A stretch of DNA of 62,711 bases from Thermoplasmatota archaeon (GCA_030740765.1 JASLWR010000014.1:1-62711); one strand, 5' to 3'. Counted from the stretch's first letter, positions 1-9,102 are shown. Translations and numbers: made by a program. Notes: generated by a model not told the origin, from the sequence alone.

Positions 1-3000
1 GTACGCCGTTCACCATGACGGTTATATCCATGTCGATGGGTTGAGCGTTCCTTAATACCTCCAGTACGGCGAACATGTAGGCAACGGTCGCAGTGGTGGT
101 CCCAAAATCACCGGAGGATAGTCTTCGGGAGTTCAACCACTCGAGTAATTCCCTGACCAGTGCCGGATCGTCATTGGCCTTTGCTGCGAGATACAGGACC
201 CATGCAGTGCATTCCGTTTGCCCCCCCAGAGCTTTGTCGCTTTCGAAATGCGATCCGACCTTCATATCGGATAGCTCACCCATAATCGGAGCCATCAGGT
301 GTCCGCCCAACTCAGTGTCACCTAGACCGTAAAGTGAGAGACCATATGGCGTTAAGTTCCCGTCCTGCATTATGCGCTGGAGGACCTGCTCCGTTTGCTG
401 GGGTGCTGGTATCCCAGATCTCGCAAGTGAAAAATAGAGAAATGCCGTAAGGGCCACATCGTCCATGTCATCACCGGGACCCGGCATCCAGGTACCGTCC
501 TCACCAATTTCCATCATCAGATAATCCTGGCAGTCTGCAATGGCCTGGGGATCCACGAAAAACCCCGAATCTTTGGCGGTGGTGAGGCCAAGAAGCACCC
601 ACCCGCTCATCCACAGACTGGAATCATCTCCCTTCCACCAGCCCCAGCCGCCATCATGGTGCTGTTTTGCTATAAGGGATTGCAGTTCCACATAGATCTT
701 GCGGCTGAGATAACGGTCGGTCCACCGGTCCAGGTCCCCGGTTTCCTTGAGATATTCACGGTACAGAACGGCGGGGATCATCCGGGATGTTATCTGCTCT
801 GTGCAGTCGTAGGGATATCCCGCGAGCATGGAGTAACCCATCTTTAATAGTCCCTGGTAACCCGGTGCAAGGCGAAGAACGGTCTTCTGAGTGCCGTTGA
901 TCAATTCCTCGTGGAAATCCAAGGTCTCGGTGACGGCGGGGTCCGCCACTCCCGTGGCATGGCTCACGAGAAGGGCCCCGTTGGGCTTTACGAAAACCTC
1001 TTTTCGTACTGCATCGGTGCTGCCCTTGAAATCGCTTGCAATGAAAGTTAAATTATTTTTCATAGCACCGAATATCTTAAGACGATAAAGATGTTCAGAA
1101 ATGGAATTCGAAGGGATTTTCACTCTCACCTGGACGTCCCCGAATACCTTGATCCAATCGTTTGCAGAAACACCGAGTTCGGCTTCCACTTCCGTTTCGT
1201 GAAAGTTATAAAGCAGTACCTTTATCTCGATCTCGTCGTCCTGGGTCATTTTGTAGGGCAGTTTGGGTTCGATGAAGAAGGCTTTGCTCACGGTGAAACT
1301 GGCGATGCTCTCACCTCCAACCAGGCCAAATGTTCGTCCCGTTCCCTTTATCCTCCACTTGCCGATATTATCCGGTAATGTCAGATTTATAACCGCAGTA
1401 CCATCATTTCCCGTAATTACCGATGGCAGCCACAGAGCCGTGTCAGTGAACCATTCTCTGACATCCGTATTCTCAAGCTCGGCCTGAAGTGCATCACCAA
1501 GTTCCGCATCCTTCGGCGCTTCCTCCCCCTCAAATCCTCCACCCTGACCCTGACCGGCTCCATTCTCTGCCATTCCATCACCATCGAGATCACCATCGTA
1601 AGGATCGGCCCAGTAGGGAATCTGGTCAGGCCAATACGAAATCGTCTCTGACGGAAGCGATTCAGGGTACCACGTATCGCTGTCCCAATTCAGGATTGTG
1701 CGGTAACTCCACTCGAATTCCCAAGGAGTGACGAGACTGCCATAGTAAGCTTCGGCGGAATAATCCTGGAAAATCTCGAACACCGCAGCATCTACCACGG
1801 AAATGGAAATCTGGACACCTACGGCAGGATTACCGTCGCTTAGAAGAGCGGTGGCGGTCAACTTTGCATTCTCTCCCGGTTCATAAGCCGGTCGATCCAT
1901 CTCGAGAATTATGTCAAGGGGACCTATTCCGTAGTCAATGACTATGTGGGAGGAGACCAATCGTGCCATTTCGTCCACCAGGAATATATGCACGTTTAGA
2001 GCGTGGTGCCAATCCTCTGTTTTCACCGTAAATTGAAGCGCTTGCCCGTTAACATACCTGTTTTTGCTTATTACATCCCACCCCGCCGACATGGACATGT
2101 AAACGAAACCAGTGAACTCTTCCGATAGAGCCACCTGTACATCGATAATATCCCCGGGGAAATATTCCAATTTCGAAGGAGTAAGCGTTATCTCAAGAGG
2201 GGATTTATCGATCACTTCAATGGGATGATCTATGACCGTTCCGTGTTGGCCGTTATCGAACTGGACCCTGATAATATACCTCCCGGCCTCCAAATGCTCC
2301 GGAAGCCGCCAAGTAATATTGACCGGTCCCTGTGTGCTCCCGGAAACTGCGAATACAGGGGAAGCGTCGTAAGCTGAATAGTAATAGTCATCGTAGTAAC
2401 CATAATATCTCTCACGCTTGAAAATTGTCAACGTGTAGTTATAATCGGCATCAATAGTGGGAACCAATGACTCTGCTTCCAGCATGATGGTGGCGTTGGA
2501 GCCTGGAGTGAAGGCTGCCGGGTCGTTTCTCACGGTATAAATAACGGAGTGAACGAAGAACTCGTGCTCAATGGACACTGGGGGGGTATTATCGGAGCTT
2601 GTTGATACAGCCATCTTGAAATAGTAACGGCCCTCCGCCGATAGATTAAAAACGTCAACACCCATTTCTTTAAGATCGATTACAGCATCACCATTCCTAT
2701 CCGTGGTAACGTTAAAGAGCGCTTCCGGTCTTTCGGAAAGCCATCCTTCATAATTCCCAATCATTCCAAAGGAAGTGACATTTATCATGAGGGTTGTGCT
2801 AATGTTCGCGATACGGCTGATCTCTATCTCGTTAGTACCCTTTTCAATTTCCTTGTAATTGTAGGTATTTATAGTGAATTTGGGATCGTCAGCGGCTGTG
2901 AAAGGCTCTTTCGACGGTACGATATCGATCCCGGTCTTGAGGTCCGGGTCAGGGGCTTCTCCAACGTAATATGTCGTGCTGGCCTCGCTGGAGTGGTCGT

Positions 3001-5722
3001 AATCGTCAGAAAATACCGCCTCCAGTTCGATACGGTTCAGTCCCGCGGGAATTTCCACGGTGAGGTTTGCCCATCCGTTCTCAACCGTTTCGTTCATCTC
3101 CAGCGTGATAAGGGGGGCCGGGTCGTACCACCATCCACCCCAATAATCTCCCCCATAATCGAATAGAATTCCATCCATATCGTAATCGTCCCACCAGTAC
3201 CATGGAGTGTATTCATACCGGTTCTCGTATCCCTGTATCTGATAACTAACGGTACCCTGGTAAACCGGAGCGCCGAACATATATTCCACCTTGACCGGTA
3301 TCTCCACCTCACCGGTCCTGAGAGCGAGACCACTGTCGAAAACTATCCTGGTATCCGGCGTCTCGTAGTATCGAACCCCCACGTCCCGCCCTAATATATA
3401 GTTCCCGTTATGATAAACGGCAATTCTGTAGGTACCCCAGGGGGCGTCCTTTGATATTGGGAACTCTGTATCGGCGGTACCAAATTCATCCAATACCAGA
3501 TTTTCTCTTATTACATCCTTACCGTTTCCATCATATGAAAGTCGGACCTCAATTGGTCCGGCGAGGGGGACCGCATTATCGATTTCGTATATCGTGAATT
3601 GTGCCAGGATGGTATCACCCGGTAGATAGACCGGTTTATTCGTGTGAATGTACCCGGACAATTGCTCCGAACGTATCCAGGCATAGGTTTCCACTTTTTC
3701 GGTCTGCGCCCCTTTGGACGCCGTGATCTCCAAACGGTAGTAATTTCCTTGTGGTGGTAAAAAGCTCAAGGAAGCAAGTCCGTCCGCGCCGGTTTTACCG
3801 GTAGTCATCCGCTTCCGGGGAACCGAGTGGCCGGACATGTGAATGTCGATATTGACGTTTTCCACAGGAATTACTTCCGGGCCGTAAACTAGCACCGAGA
3901 GATTGGCAGCATGTTCTCTCACCAGTGTCGAAGGCGTATTTACGTAAAGGAGAAAATCTTTGACCTGGAACGTTGTGTGACCGATCCAGTTATAGGGAAA
4001 ATTATTCACGCCCAGGGCCTCCACCACGGTTCTCGTGTTCGGCGAGAAAAGCGCCACTGCACGGAAATCGTGTTTACCTTTTGCCAGTTGTCCAAGGTTC
4101 ACGGTCTTGTCGTAATCCGCAAACAACTCGGTACTGGCGTATCCGCCGTCCATGTAAACCGCGAACTCCCAACTGGCCAGTGAACCGGCTCCTTTGGTAC
4201 CGGTCACAGAAACATTCGAGCCGGTATTGGTGAAATAGACATTCCCGGATTTGAAAGCATTCAGGTATACATCGCTTCCGCAGTTGAAGTAATGGAGCCG
4301 GTTGTAATTCGATGAGAGCTTGTAACCGTTCCAACGATAGATAGGGAAGGTTCCGGCCGGGTGATTGGGCTGCTGCGGGTGGTAATTTACGGCGGCGATA
4401 TACCTGCCAGGGAGCTCGAATTCGTAATTTGTTTTGGCAACTCCTTTAAGCGTCAACAATCGGTCGAACATGGTATAGGCAGTTGCGCCGCTTCGAGGGA
4501 CGTAAACGTAATAGAAAAGTGAAAGCCACACATCGGTATCGTATGGATTGGCGTGTTCCGGGTGATTTTCGGCAATCCCTCTCAAACCGCCATTGGAATA
4601 CCACTTGGAAAAATCAGATTCGTTCATTGTAGTGGTAATGGAATATTTATGGAGTTCAATGGATACGTTTTCGTAAACGTCTGGTGTTGTATTTTCCAGC
4701 TGGACCCAGCTAACGGTGGGATTTATCACTGCGGTATATGCTCGAGAGTAGGGGAATTTCACAGAATACGAGAAATCCCAAGGAATGGATACGTCGTAGG
4801 CGGTAACGGCGAGATTGTATCCGCCTTGCTGTCCGAGAGTTATGTTGTAATATAAACCTTCGAGAGGAATATTTAGGGTTGTCCGGTTCAGCAGTGAATT
4901 CTTGAACAGGTGGAGGTATGCGGTACCGTTGGCTGGGGCGTACAGTGAATCCAGGACCGGTGATGGAGTATAGTAACTTGTGAAGCGCGAGAGAAATTCA
5001 TGGGTGTTATTAGAAGGTGAATAGGCGTATCGTTCAATGTAGTAATGGGCTTTGTGACCGGGCAGCAGCGTCGGATAAATGCTCTTTACCGTTGTAAATA
5101 ATGCAGGATATGCCGCTCCCTTCACATAACCTATCTTCATTTCACGGGAAAGCCGGGCGATCTCGGGGGTCCTTGCATGGATGCCGAGGGTAACCTGTGA
5201 GGAATTCACTCCCAGGATGAAATAGTATTTGCCGGGATCATTAGCTATATGCGTATAAGTATAGGTTCCATTCTGTATCGTAATTTCCTTTTTCATAGAT
5301 CGATCCAATGTGTAATAAGATCGGGTATCATAAACGTATAATGTCGCTTCAATGGTTTTAGGTACGACTGCCGTTCCATCAGGCATTTTCCGGGAGACTG
5401 TAAAAGAGACATTGAACTCATCCCCTGCTTTAAGCACGGGAATTTCCAGGCGTCCAACGATATCCCAGGTATCCCACACCTCCTCCGTGTTCAGCATTCC
5501 CCCTTTTGGTGTGGGATCATCCGCATCGTGAATCCCGTCCGCATCGGTGTCGGGATTGTTGGGATCGGTCCCTATGGCTTCCTCGTAACTATCGGAAAGG
5601 CCGTCAAAATCCGAATCCGGCTCCACTGCTTCAGCATTTTTATAGATCCCCAAAGCGGAAAGTAACATCAGCACCACTACGGAAACCGATATTATCCTCA
5701 GGTAGACATCTCTCGATAACAT
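1..5722 (-). CDS. Alpha-2-macroglobulin-like secreted giant protein with thioester motif (3' end cut by window)
   Basis: One frame stays open from an ATG at 5722 to the window edge, at least 1,907 residues. The N-terminus is a signal peptide or membrane anchor (about residues 5-25), followed by an Asp-rich calcium-binding thrombospondin type 3-like stretch (about residues 32-70; motifs DSDFDGLSD and DTDADGIHD). Many beta-sandwich, MG-like segments follow. Around residues 1375-1410 a Gly/Glu-rich stretch sits where macroglobulins carry the protease bait. Directly after it is a typical A2M core, containing DTALWLPSVIT and LPDNIGKWRIKG. The thioester motif YPYDCTEQ lies at 794-817, with Cys about residue 1640. 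It is followed by the alpha-alpha barrel of the thioester domain, including HHDGGWGWW. Known macroglobulins trap proteases by bait cleavage and thioester coupling. Here that role is inferred, probably at the cell surface. A Shine-Dalgarno-like AGAGGCG precedes the start. The C-terminal domain is unseen. Confidence 0.88.
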   Translation of the reverse strand, partial: MLSRDVYLRIISVSVVVLMLLSALGIYKNAEAVEPDSDFDGLSDSYEEAIGTDPNNPDTDADGIHDADDPTPKGGMLNTEEVWDTWDIVGRLEIPVLKAGDEFNVSFTVSRKMPDGTAVVPKTIEATLYVYDTRSYYTLDRSMKKEITIQNGTYTYTHIANDPGKYYFILGVNSSQVTLGIHARTPEIARLSREMKIGYVKGAAYPALFTTVKSIYPTLLPGHKAHYYIERYAYSPSNNTHEFLSRFTSYYTPSPVLDSLYAPANGTAYLHLFKNSLLNRTTLNIPLEGLYYNITLGQQGGYNLAVTAYDVSIPWDFSYSVKFPYSRAYTAVINPTVSWVQLENTTPDVYENVSIELHKYSITTTMNESDFSKWYSNGGLRGIAENHPEHANPYDTDVWLSLFYYVYVPRSGATAYTMFDRLLTLKGVAKTNYEFELPGRYIAAVNYHPQQPNHPAGTFPIYRWNGYKLSSNYNRLHYFNCGSDVYLNAFKSGNVYFTNTGSNVSVTGTKGAGSLASWEFAVYMDGGYASTELFADYDKTVNLGQLAKGKHDFRAVALFSPNTRTVVEALGVNNFPYNWIGHTTFQVKDFLLYVNTPSTLVREHAANLSVLVYGPEVIPVENVNIDIHMSGHSVPRKRMTTGKTGADGLASLSFLPPQGNYYRLEITASKGAQTEKVETYAWIRSEQLSGYIHTNKPVYLPGDTILAQFTIYEIDNAVPLAGPIEVRLSYDGNGKDVIRENLVLDEFGTADTEFPISKDAPWGTYRIAVYHNGNYILGRDVGVRYYETPDTRIVFDSGLALRTGEVEIPVKVEYMFGAPVYQGTVSYQIQGYENRYEYTPWYWWDDYDMDGILFDYGGDYWGGWWYDPAPLITLEMNETVENGWANLTVEIPAGLNRIELEAVFSDDYDHSSEASTTYYVGEAPDPDLKTGIDIVPSKEPFTAADDPKFTINTYNYKEIEKGTNEIEISRIANISTTLMINVTSFGMIGNYEGWLSERPEALFNVTTDRNGDAVIDLKEMGVDVFNLSAEGRYYFKMAVSTSSDNTPPVSIEHEFFVHSVIYTVRNDPAAFTPGSNATIMLEAESLVPTIDADYNYTLTIFKRERYYGYYDDYYYSAYDASPVFAVSGSTQGPVNITWRLPEHLEAGRYIIRVQFDNGQHGTVIDHPIEVIDKSPLEITLTPSKLEYFPGDIIDVQVALSEEFTGFVYMSMSAGWDVISKNRYVNGQALQFTVKTEDWHHALNVHIFLVDEMARLVSSHIVIDYGIGPLDIILEMDRPAYEPGENAKLTATALLSDGNPAVGVQISISVVDAAVFEIFQDYSAEAYYGSLVTPWEFEWSYRTILNWDSDTWYPESLPSETISYWPDQIPYWADPYDGDLDGDGMAENGAGQGQGGGFEGEEAPKDAELGDALQAELENTDVREWFTDTALWLPSVITGNDGTAVINLTLPDNIGKWRIKGTGRTFGLVGGESIASFTVSKAFFIEPKLPYKMTQDDEIEIKVLLYNFHETEVEAELGVSANDWIKVFGDVQVRVKIPSNSISEHLYRLKIFGAMKNNLTFIASDFKGSTDAVRKEVFVKPNGALLVSHATGVADPAVTETLDFHEELINGTQKTVLRLAPGYQGLLKMGYSMLAGYPYDCTEQITSRMIPAVLYREYLKETGDLDRWTDRYLSRKIYVELQSLIAKQHHDGGWGWWKGDDSSLWMSGWVLLGLTTAKDSGFFVDPQAIADCQDYLMMEIGEDGTWMPGPGDDMDDVALTAFLYFSLARSGIPAPQQTEQVLQRIMQDGNLTPYGLSLYGLGDTELGGHLMAPIMGELSDMKVGSHFESDKALGGQTECTAWVLYLAAKANDDPALVRELLEWLNSRRLSSGDFGTTTATVAYMFAVLEVLRNAQPIDMDITVMVNGV

Positions 5723-5776
5723 TATATTCGCCTCTGAAACTTGTGATTACACTAATACAACAACGTTAAACTGCCG

Positions 5777-5790
5777 TGGTATATAAATAT
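5777..5790 (-). promoter_or_regulatory. TATA box for the macroglobulin-like gene
   Basis: On the minus strand the sequence reads ATATTTATATACC about 55 nt upstream of the ATG at 5722. With archaeal spacing, transcription would start near 5752 and leave a short leader that contains a purine-rich ribosome site. Confidence 0.5.
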
Positions 5791-5879
5791 AGATTATGGT
5801 ACGATAATCGAACTGAACTAGGACGATATTCGAACTTTGTTAGAAAAATCGATGAATTATATCTGCCCACCTTAGGTTT

Positions 5880-6467
5880 CTATTCCGTGGAATTGGGATA
5901 ACCCAGTTTCGCGAGAGCTTCCCAAACCTTCGATAGAGGAAGTCCCATTACGTTGAAATAGCATCCGTCGATCCTTTCCACCAGTAAACCGCCCTTGCCC
6001 TGAATGGCGTAGGCACCGGCCTTGTTTTCCCACTCTCCCGAATCCAGGTAGAAATTTATCTCGTCATCCGAATAGGAACGCATAAAGACATTGGTAACAC
6101 AGATATCGTTTTGTACCAGGCCCCTGTAATGAACTGAAAAACCCGTTATTACCTTGTGGCATCTTCCCCTCATTGCCGCAAGAGTCCTGAAGGCATCCTC
6201 GCGATCCACCGGTTTTTTTAATGTCATTCCGTCAAGGTCACCCAGAGTATCGGCCGCAAGCAACGGAAGGTCGCCAATCTCGTCCCCATGTTTTTCCAAT
6301 ACGTGGGCGGCTTTCATGCGAGCAAGATTCAAGACCAATTCATCCGGGGACATTCGGCCCATGATCTTCTCATCGATCCCAGGAATAAGTACTTTTATCT
6401 GAAAACCTGCATTCTTGAGAACCTGGTATCTCGCCGGGGAGCCGGAGGCTAAAACTATCTGAATCAT
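5880..6467 (-). CDS. maf: Maf-family nucleotide pyrophosphatase
   Basis: The 195-residue product begins with the Maf signature: a short hydrophobic strand and SGSPARYQVL, which carries the conserved S-x-x-R. It continues with AADTLGDLDG, the counterpart of the ADT motif, then KPVDREDAF and GRCHKVITG. Maf proteins hydrolyse non-canonical or modified nucleoside triphosphates (dTTP, UTP, m5U, pseudo-UTP) to monophosphates, a house-cleaning role in the cytoplasm. Length matches the family. The start ATG overlaps the region of the upstream phosphatase stop (TGA-A-ATG), which indicates translational coupling in a two-gene operon. ADTLGD differs slightly from the common ADTVV, so substrate preference cannot be read from sequence. 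Confidence 0.9.
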   Translation of the reverse strand: MIQIVLASGSPARYQVLKNAGFQIKVLIPGIDEKIMGRMSPDELVLNLARMKAAHVLEKHGDEIGDLPLLAADTLGDLDGMTLKKPVDREDAFRTLAAMRGRCHKVITGFSVHYRGLVQNDICVTNVFMRSYSDDEINFYLDSGEWENKAGAYAIQGKGGLLVERIDGCYFNVMGLPLSKVWEALAKLGYPNSTE

Positions 6468-6468
6468 T

Positions 6469-7539
6469 TCAAACCTCTTCCACTATAATTTTTCCGTCAG
6501 CATCCATAACGGCACAAGCTCCCTTGTTGCCTTCATCCAGGTAATTCGCCGCAGAAAATATCTTTAACAGTTTCTCGTTGAAGAAATAACAAAAACCGTT
6601 TTCGAGAAATCCGTGCGAAACTATCATACGCTCCAAACCGTTTTCAGCCATGAACTCATCAAAGACCATTTGGCCGAAGAGGCGCACCCTTTCACCCAGT
6701 GGAGACGGCTTATATCCGGTGAGCTCATCCATGGGGCCGTTCCACAGCAGTTCGAAAAGAACATCATCCTCGGTAAGTGGCGTATTTGCCCCTATCATAT
6801 CGATCTCATGGAGTTTCGCGAGGCCACGGGGCAGCCCGCCGTGGATTGCGAGGGTAGAATTATCATGAATTGCGGCCAGCGGGAGTAATGAAAAGATCTC
6901 GTTATACCAATTAAATATTTTTTCTACGTGCTGGGGCAGGAACTTATCCTTTATTTCATCCAGGAAGCCAAAATTGTAGTTCACGGGAAGTGTTTCGTGA
7001 TTGCCCCGTAGAAGAATAATTCGTTCGGAAGACCGCAGCTTTTCGAGAAAAAGTCGGTTCACTACTTTCAGGGAATCGAAGCCGTGATCCACGTAATTTC
7101 CCAGGAAAACTATTTTTTCGTTGTCAGTAAACCGGGTGAGAATTTTTTCGACAACTTGAAAATCTCCGTGAATATCTCCCACGAACACCGCGGAGCCTGA
7201 ATCCAATTTTATTAGGTTGTCCTCGGATTCGAAAAGGTCCGATACAGCAATAAGGAGCTGCATCGTGAGAAAGGAATCGAATTTATCGAGATATGTCGGG
7301 TTCAAGATGAAATCATTGATGACATCGGGAGTAAAGAACGGCTTTCCCGGTGTGAATGTTTCCTCTACCTCGATATGCTGCCTGGCTTTGAGAGCTTCGG
7401 CTCTGGCTTCGGGATCTTCTTCGGTCATGTAATTGATGGGATAGCTATTTTCCACGACCTCCTGGGGCGGGGAAGACGATTCTTTGTCCTTTTTGGAATC
7501 GCTTTCTTCCTCCGCGTTCTTTTCTTGTTCCGACGCCAT
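6469..7539 (-). CDS. PPP-family serine/threonine protein phosphatase with variant metal motif
   Basis: This 356-residue calcineurin-like phosphoesterase of the PPP family has a charged N-terminal extension of about 95 residues. The family motifs follow: GDIHG (metal), then GNYVDHG where GDYVDRG is expected, GNHET, and the IHGGLP and SHG histidine motifs. In PP1, the Asp of GDxVDRG bridges the two metals and the Arg binds phosphate. Here they are Asn and His, so activity may be reduced or altered. The other metal ligands seem present. PPP enzymes dephosphorylate Ser/Thr in proteins and act in the cytoplasm. The gene is co-transcribed with maf, one base separating stop and start. No strong ribosome site precedes the ATG at 7539, so the start is only probable. 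Confidence 0.85.
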   Translation of the reverse strand: MASEQEKNAEEESDSKKDKESSSPPQEVVENSYPINYMTEEDPEARAEALKARQHIEVEETFTPGKPFFTPDVINDFILNPTYLDKFDSFLTMQLLIAVSDLFESEDNLIKLDSGSAVFVGDIHGDFQVVEKILTRFTDNEKIVFLGNYVDHGFDSLKVVNRLFLEKLRSSERIILLRGNHETLPVNYNFGFLDEIKDKFLPQHVEKIFNWYNEIFSLLPLAAIHDNSTLAIHGGLPRGLAKLHEIDMIGANTPLTEDDVLFELLWNGPMDELTGYKPSPLGERVRLFGQMVFDEFMAENGLERMIVSHGFLENGFCYFFNEKLLKIFSAANYLDEGNKGACAVMDADGKIIVEEV

Positions 7540-7724
7540 TTACATCATGCTCATATTTCTGTAGAATGGATTATTGTGCCAATCAAAATCCTTTTCAAAA
7601 TCGGATTCTCATAATATGCTAGCTGGAATATATTATTTCTCTCCTTTTCCATATAACGAAGTTACGTTAAAACGTACTAATCCACTGCGCTACTCGAAGG
7701 GTCTTGGCCACAAATAACACGAAA

Positions 7725-7738
7725 AAATAAATATATCC
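7725..7738 (+). promoter_or_regulatory. TATA box for tRNA-Cys
   Basis: AAATAAATATATCC lies about 40 nt before the tRNA 5' end, a spacing that fits an archaeal TATA element and a short 5' leader removed by RNase P. Confidence 0.5.
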
Positions 7739-7775
7739 ATGCAGGCTATATCCGCCTCCTCTGCAGGAACATATT

Positions 7776-7847
7776 GGAGAGGTGACAGAGCGGCTATGTG
7801 CGCGACTGCAGATCGTGTCTATGGGAGTTCGAATCTCCCCCTCTCCA
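7776..7847 (+). tRNA. tRNA-Cys (GCA)
   Basis: A 72-nt cloverleaf folds with a perfect 7-bp acceptor stem (GGAGAGG/CCTCTCC), a weak 3-bp D stem, and a 5-bp anticodon stem (CGCGA/TCGTG with one G-T). The seven-base loop CTGCAGA shows anticodon GCA at 7808-7810, and the T arm is GGGAG-TTCGAAT-CTCCC. No CCA is encoded and no intron is visible. The base after the acceptor stem (discriminator, 7847) is A, whereas archaeal tRNA-Cys usually has U. The gene is followed by a T run and sits at the edge of an AT-rich, apparently acquired segment, a common integration setting. Confidence 0.88.
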
Positions 7848-7848
7848 C

Positions 7849-7855
7849 TTTTTTT
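7849..7855 (+). terminator. T-run terminator after tRNA-Cys
   Basis: A run of seven T residues follows the tRNA directly, a typical archaeal RNA polymerase termination signal. Confidence 0.5.
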
Positions 7856-7949
7856 GGGGGGTTATATACACTTGTCAGAATTAACCACAAAAATCTTATT
7901 CTATAGTATTTCAGGGCTATTTCGGGGACCCATTCAAGGATTTCCAGTA

Positions 7950-8050
7950 CCCCTCAAGCATCCCTTGAAGCCATTCTAAGCACATTCAAGGATTACTTGA
8001 CCCCTGAGATTCCTGCACCTCTCAAGCACCTAGAACCCTTCTAGGATTAT
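7950..8050 (+). repeat. Left imperfect direct repeat flanking the HNH gene
   Basis: About 95-100 bp resemble 9151-9243 in the same orientation. Shared blocks include TTCTAAGCACATTCAAGGAT and TCAAGCACCTAGA. The left copy holds short palindromes TCAAG-N5-CTTGA at 7954-7968 and 7986-8000, and CTAGAA-N3-TTCTAG at 8030-8044. No other gene is seen between the tRNA and the HNH start. Confidence 0.6.
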
Positions 8051-8145
8051 GGAAGTAAGGACCTCTAAGATTATATGGTAGGTAAGAGATTCAGAGGGGT
8101 AAAGATATATCATTAAAGGCATGAAGAAATTTTGGAGGTCTAAAC

Positions 8146-9102
8146 TTGTCAATCATTAAACTTACTGATCCAAAAGATATTTTTTTGTTGAATATAGGTG
8201 ATATTGTAATCAGAACAAATCTGTATAATCTTATTGTGGAGAGTAAACAGAAGGAGAGAATGCTTCGGATAAACTGCACTCCACAACAAGGCATCAATCC
8301 CATAGGAAGCGGTCCTAATTACAATGGTGTTGTTGTAAAATCCTATGGCGAAAAATATAACGATCGGTGGTTAAACGATGATAAATCTCAATACATGTAT
8401 TATTTAAAAAAGGGTGAAGCACAAAAAATAGACTCAATAAATTACAACCATCCTGGGAACAGCTCAATTCTTAATCAGCCCAAATACGGTTATCCCATTT
8501 TCCTCTTTAAGGGGAATCCTAATAATCAAAAGCATGGAATTTTTTGGGGAAAATTCAAGGTTAAAAATATAATTACCAATAATGAGGGTAAAATCGAGGG
8601 TTTAGTATTTGCTCGTTATAAATCAAAAATGGAAATAGAACTAGAAGAGGACACACAATATCAAAATATAGTAGAAATAATCCCCTCAAACATTGATACA
8701 AATAAATATAAACCTAAGCTAAAAAAAAGGGGAGAGAGATCAAAAAGCGATACATGGATTAGAGATCCATTGATTGGAAAAAATGCCATTATTATTGCAG
8801 ATTATCATTGTGAATGTAACGGCAAACATATTGATTTCATTTCAAAAGTTACTGTTAGACCCTATGTTGAAGCACATCATCTTATTCCTATGAAGGCTCA
8901 GGAGGAATTTAGTTATAGCTTGGATGTTGAGCCAAATATTATCTCTCTGTGTGTTCGATGCCATTCAAAATTGCACCATGGACGACCGGCTGACATTAAA
9001 TCAAAGTTAGAGAGGCTTTATATCAATAGATCTAATTTATTAAAAGAATGCAAAATCTGGACATCGTTTGATAAGTTATTTTCATTTTATAACCAACAGT
9101 AA
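8146..9102 (+). CDS. HNH endonuclease, likely restriction-type
   Basis: The 318-residue protein ends in an HNH nuclease domain (about residues 215-300). It has CECNG as a first zinc pair, then VEAHHLIPM, an N in the helix (EPNIISL), and CVRCHSKLHHG as the second zinc pair and final His. The following LYINRSNLLKE resembles the tail of McrA-like methylation-dependent nucleases. The N-terminal ~180 residues contain an aromatic-rich fold (GDIVIRTNLY, GYPIFLFKG, KHGIFWGKF) that could read DNA modification, in analogy with SRA/EVE-HNH enzymes; this is inference. The TTG start at 8146 is chosen because GGAGG lies 7 nt upstream. The gene is much more AT-rich than its neighbours and lies between direct repeats next to a tRNA, which suggests transfer. 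No partner methylase is present. Confidence 0.75.
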   Translation: MSIIKLTDPKDIFLLNIGDIVIRTNLYNLIVESKQKERMLRINCTPQQGINPIGSGPNYNGVVVKSYGEKYNDRWLNDDKSQYMYYLKKGEAQKIDSINYNHPGNSSILNQPKYGYPIFLFKGNPNNQKHGIFWGKFKVKNIITNNEGKIEGLVFARYKSKMEIELEEDTQYQNIVEIIPSNIDTNKYKPKLKKRGERSKSDTWIRDPLIGKNAIIIADYHCECNGKHIDFISKVTVRPYVEAHHLIPMKAQEEFSYSLDVEPNIISLCVRCHSKLHHGRPADIKSKLERLYINRSNLLKECKIWTSFDKLFSFYNQQ

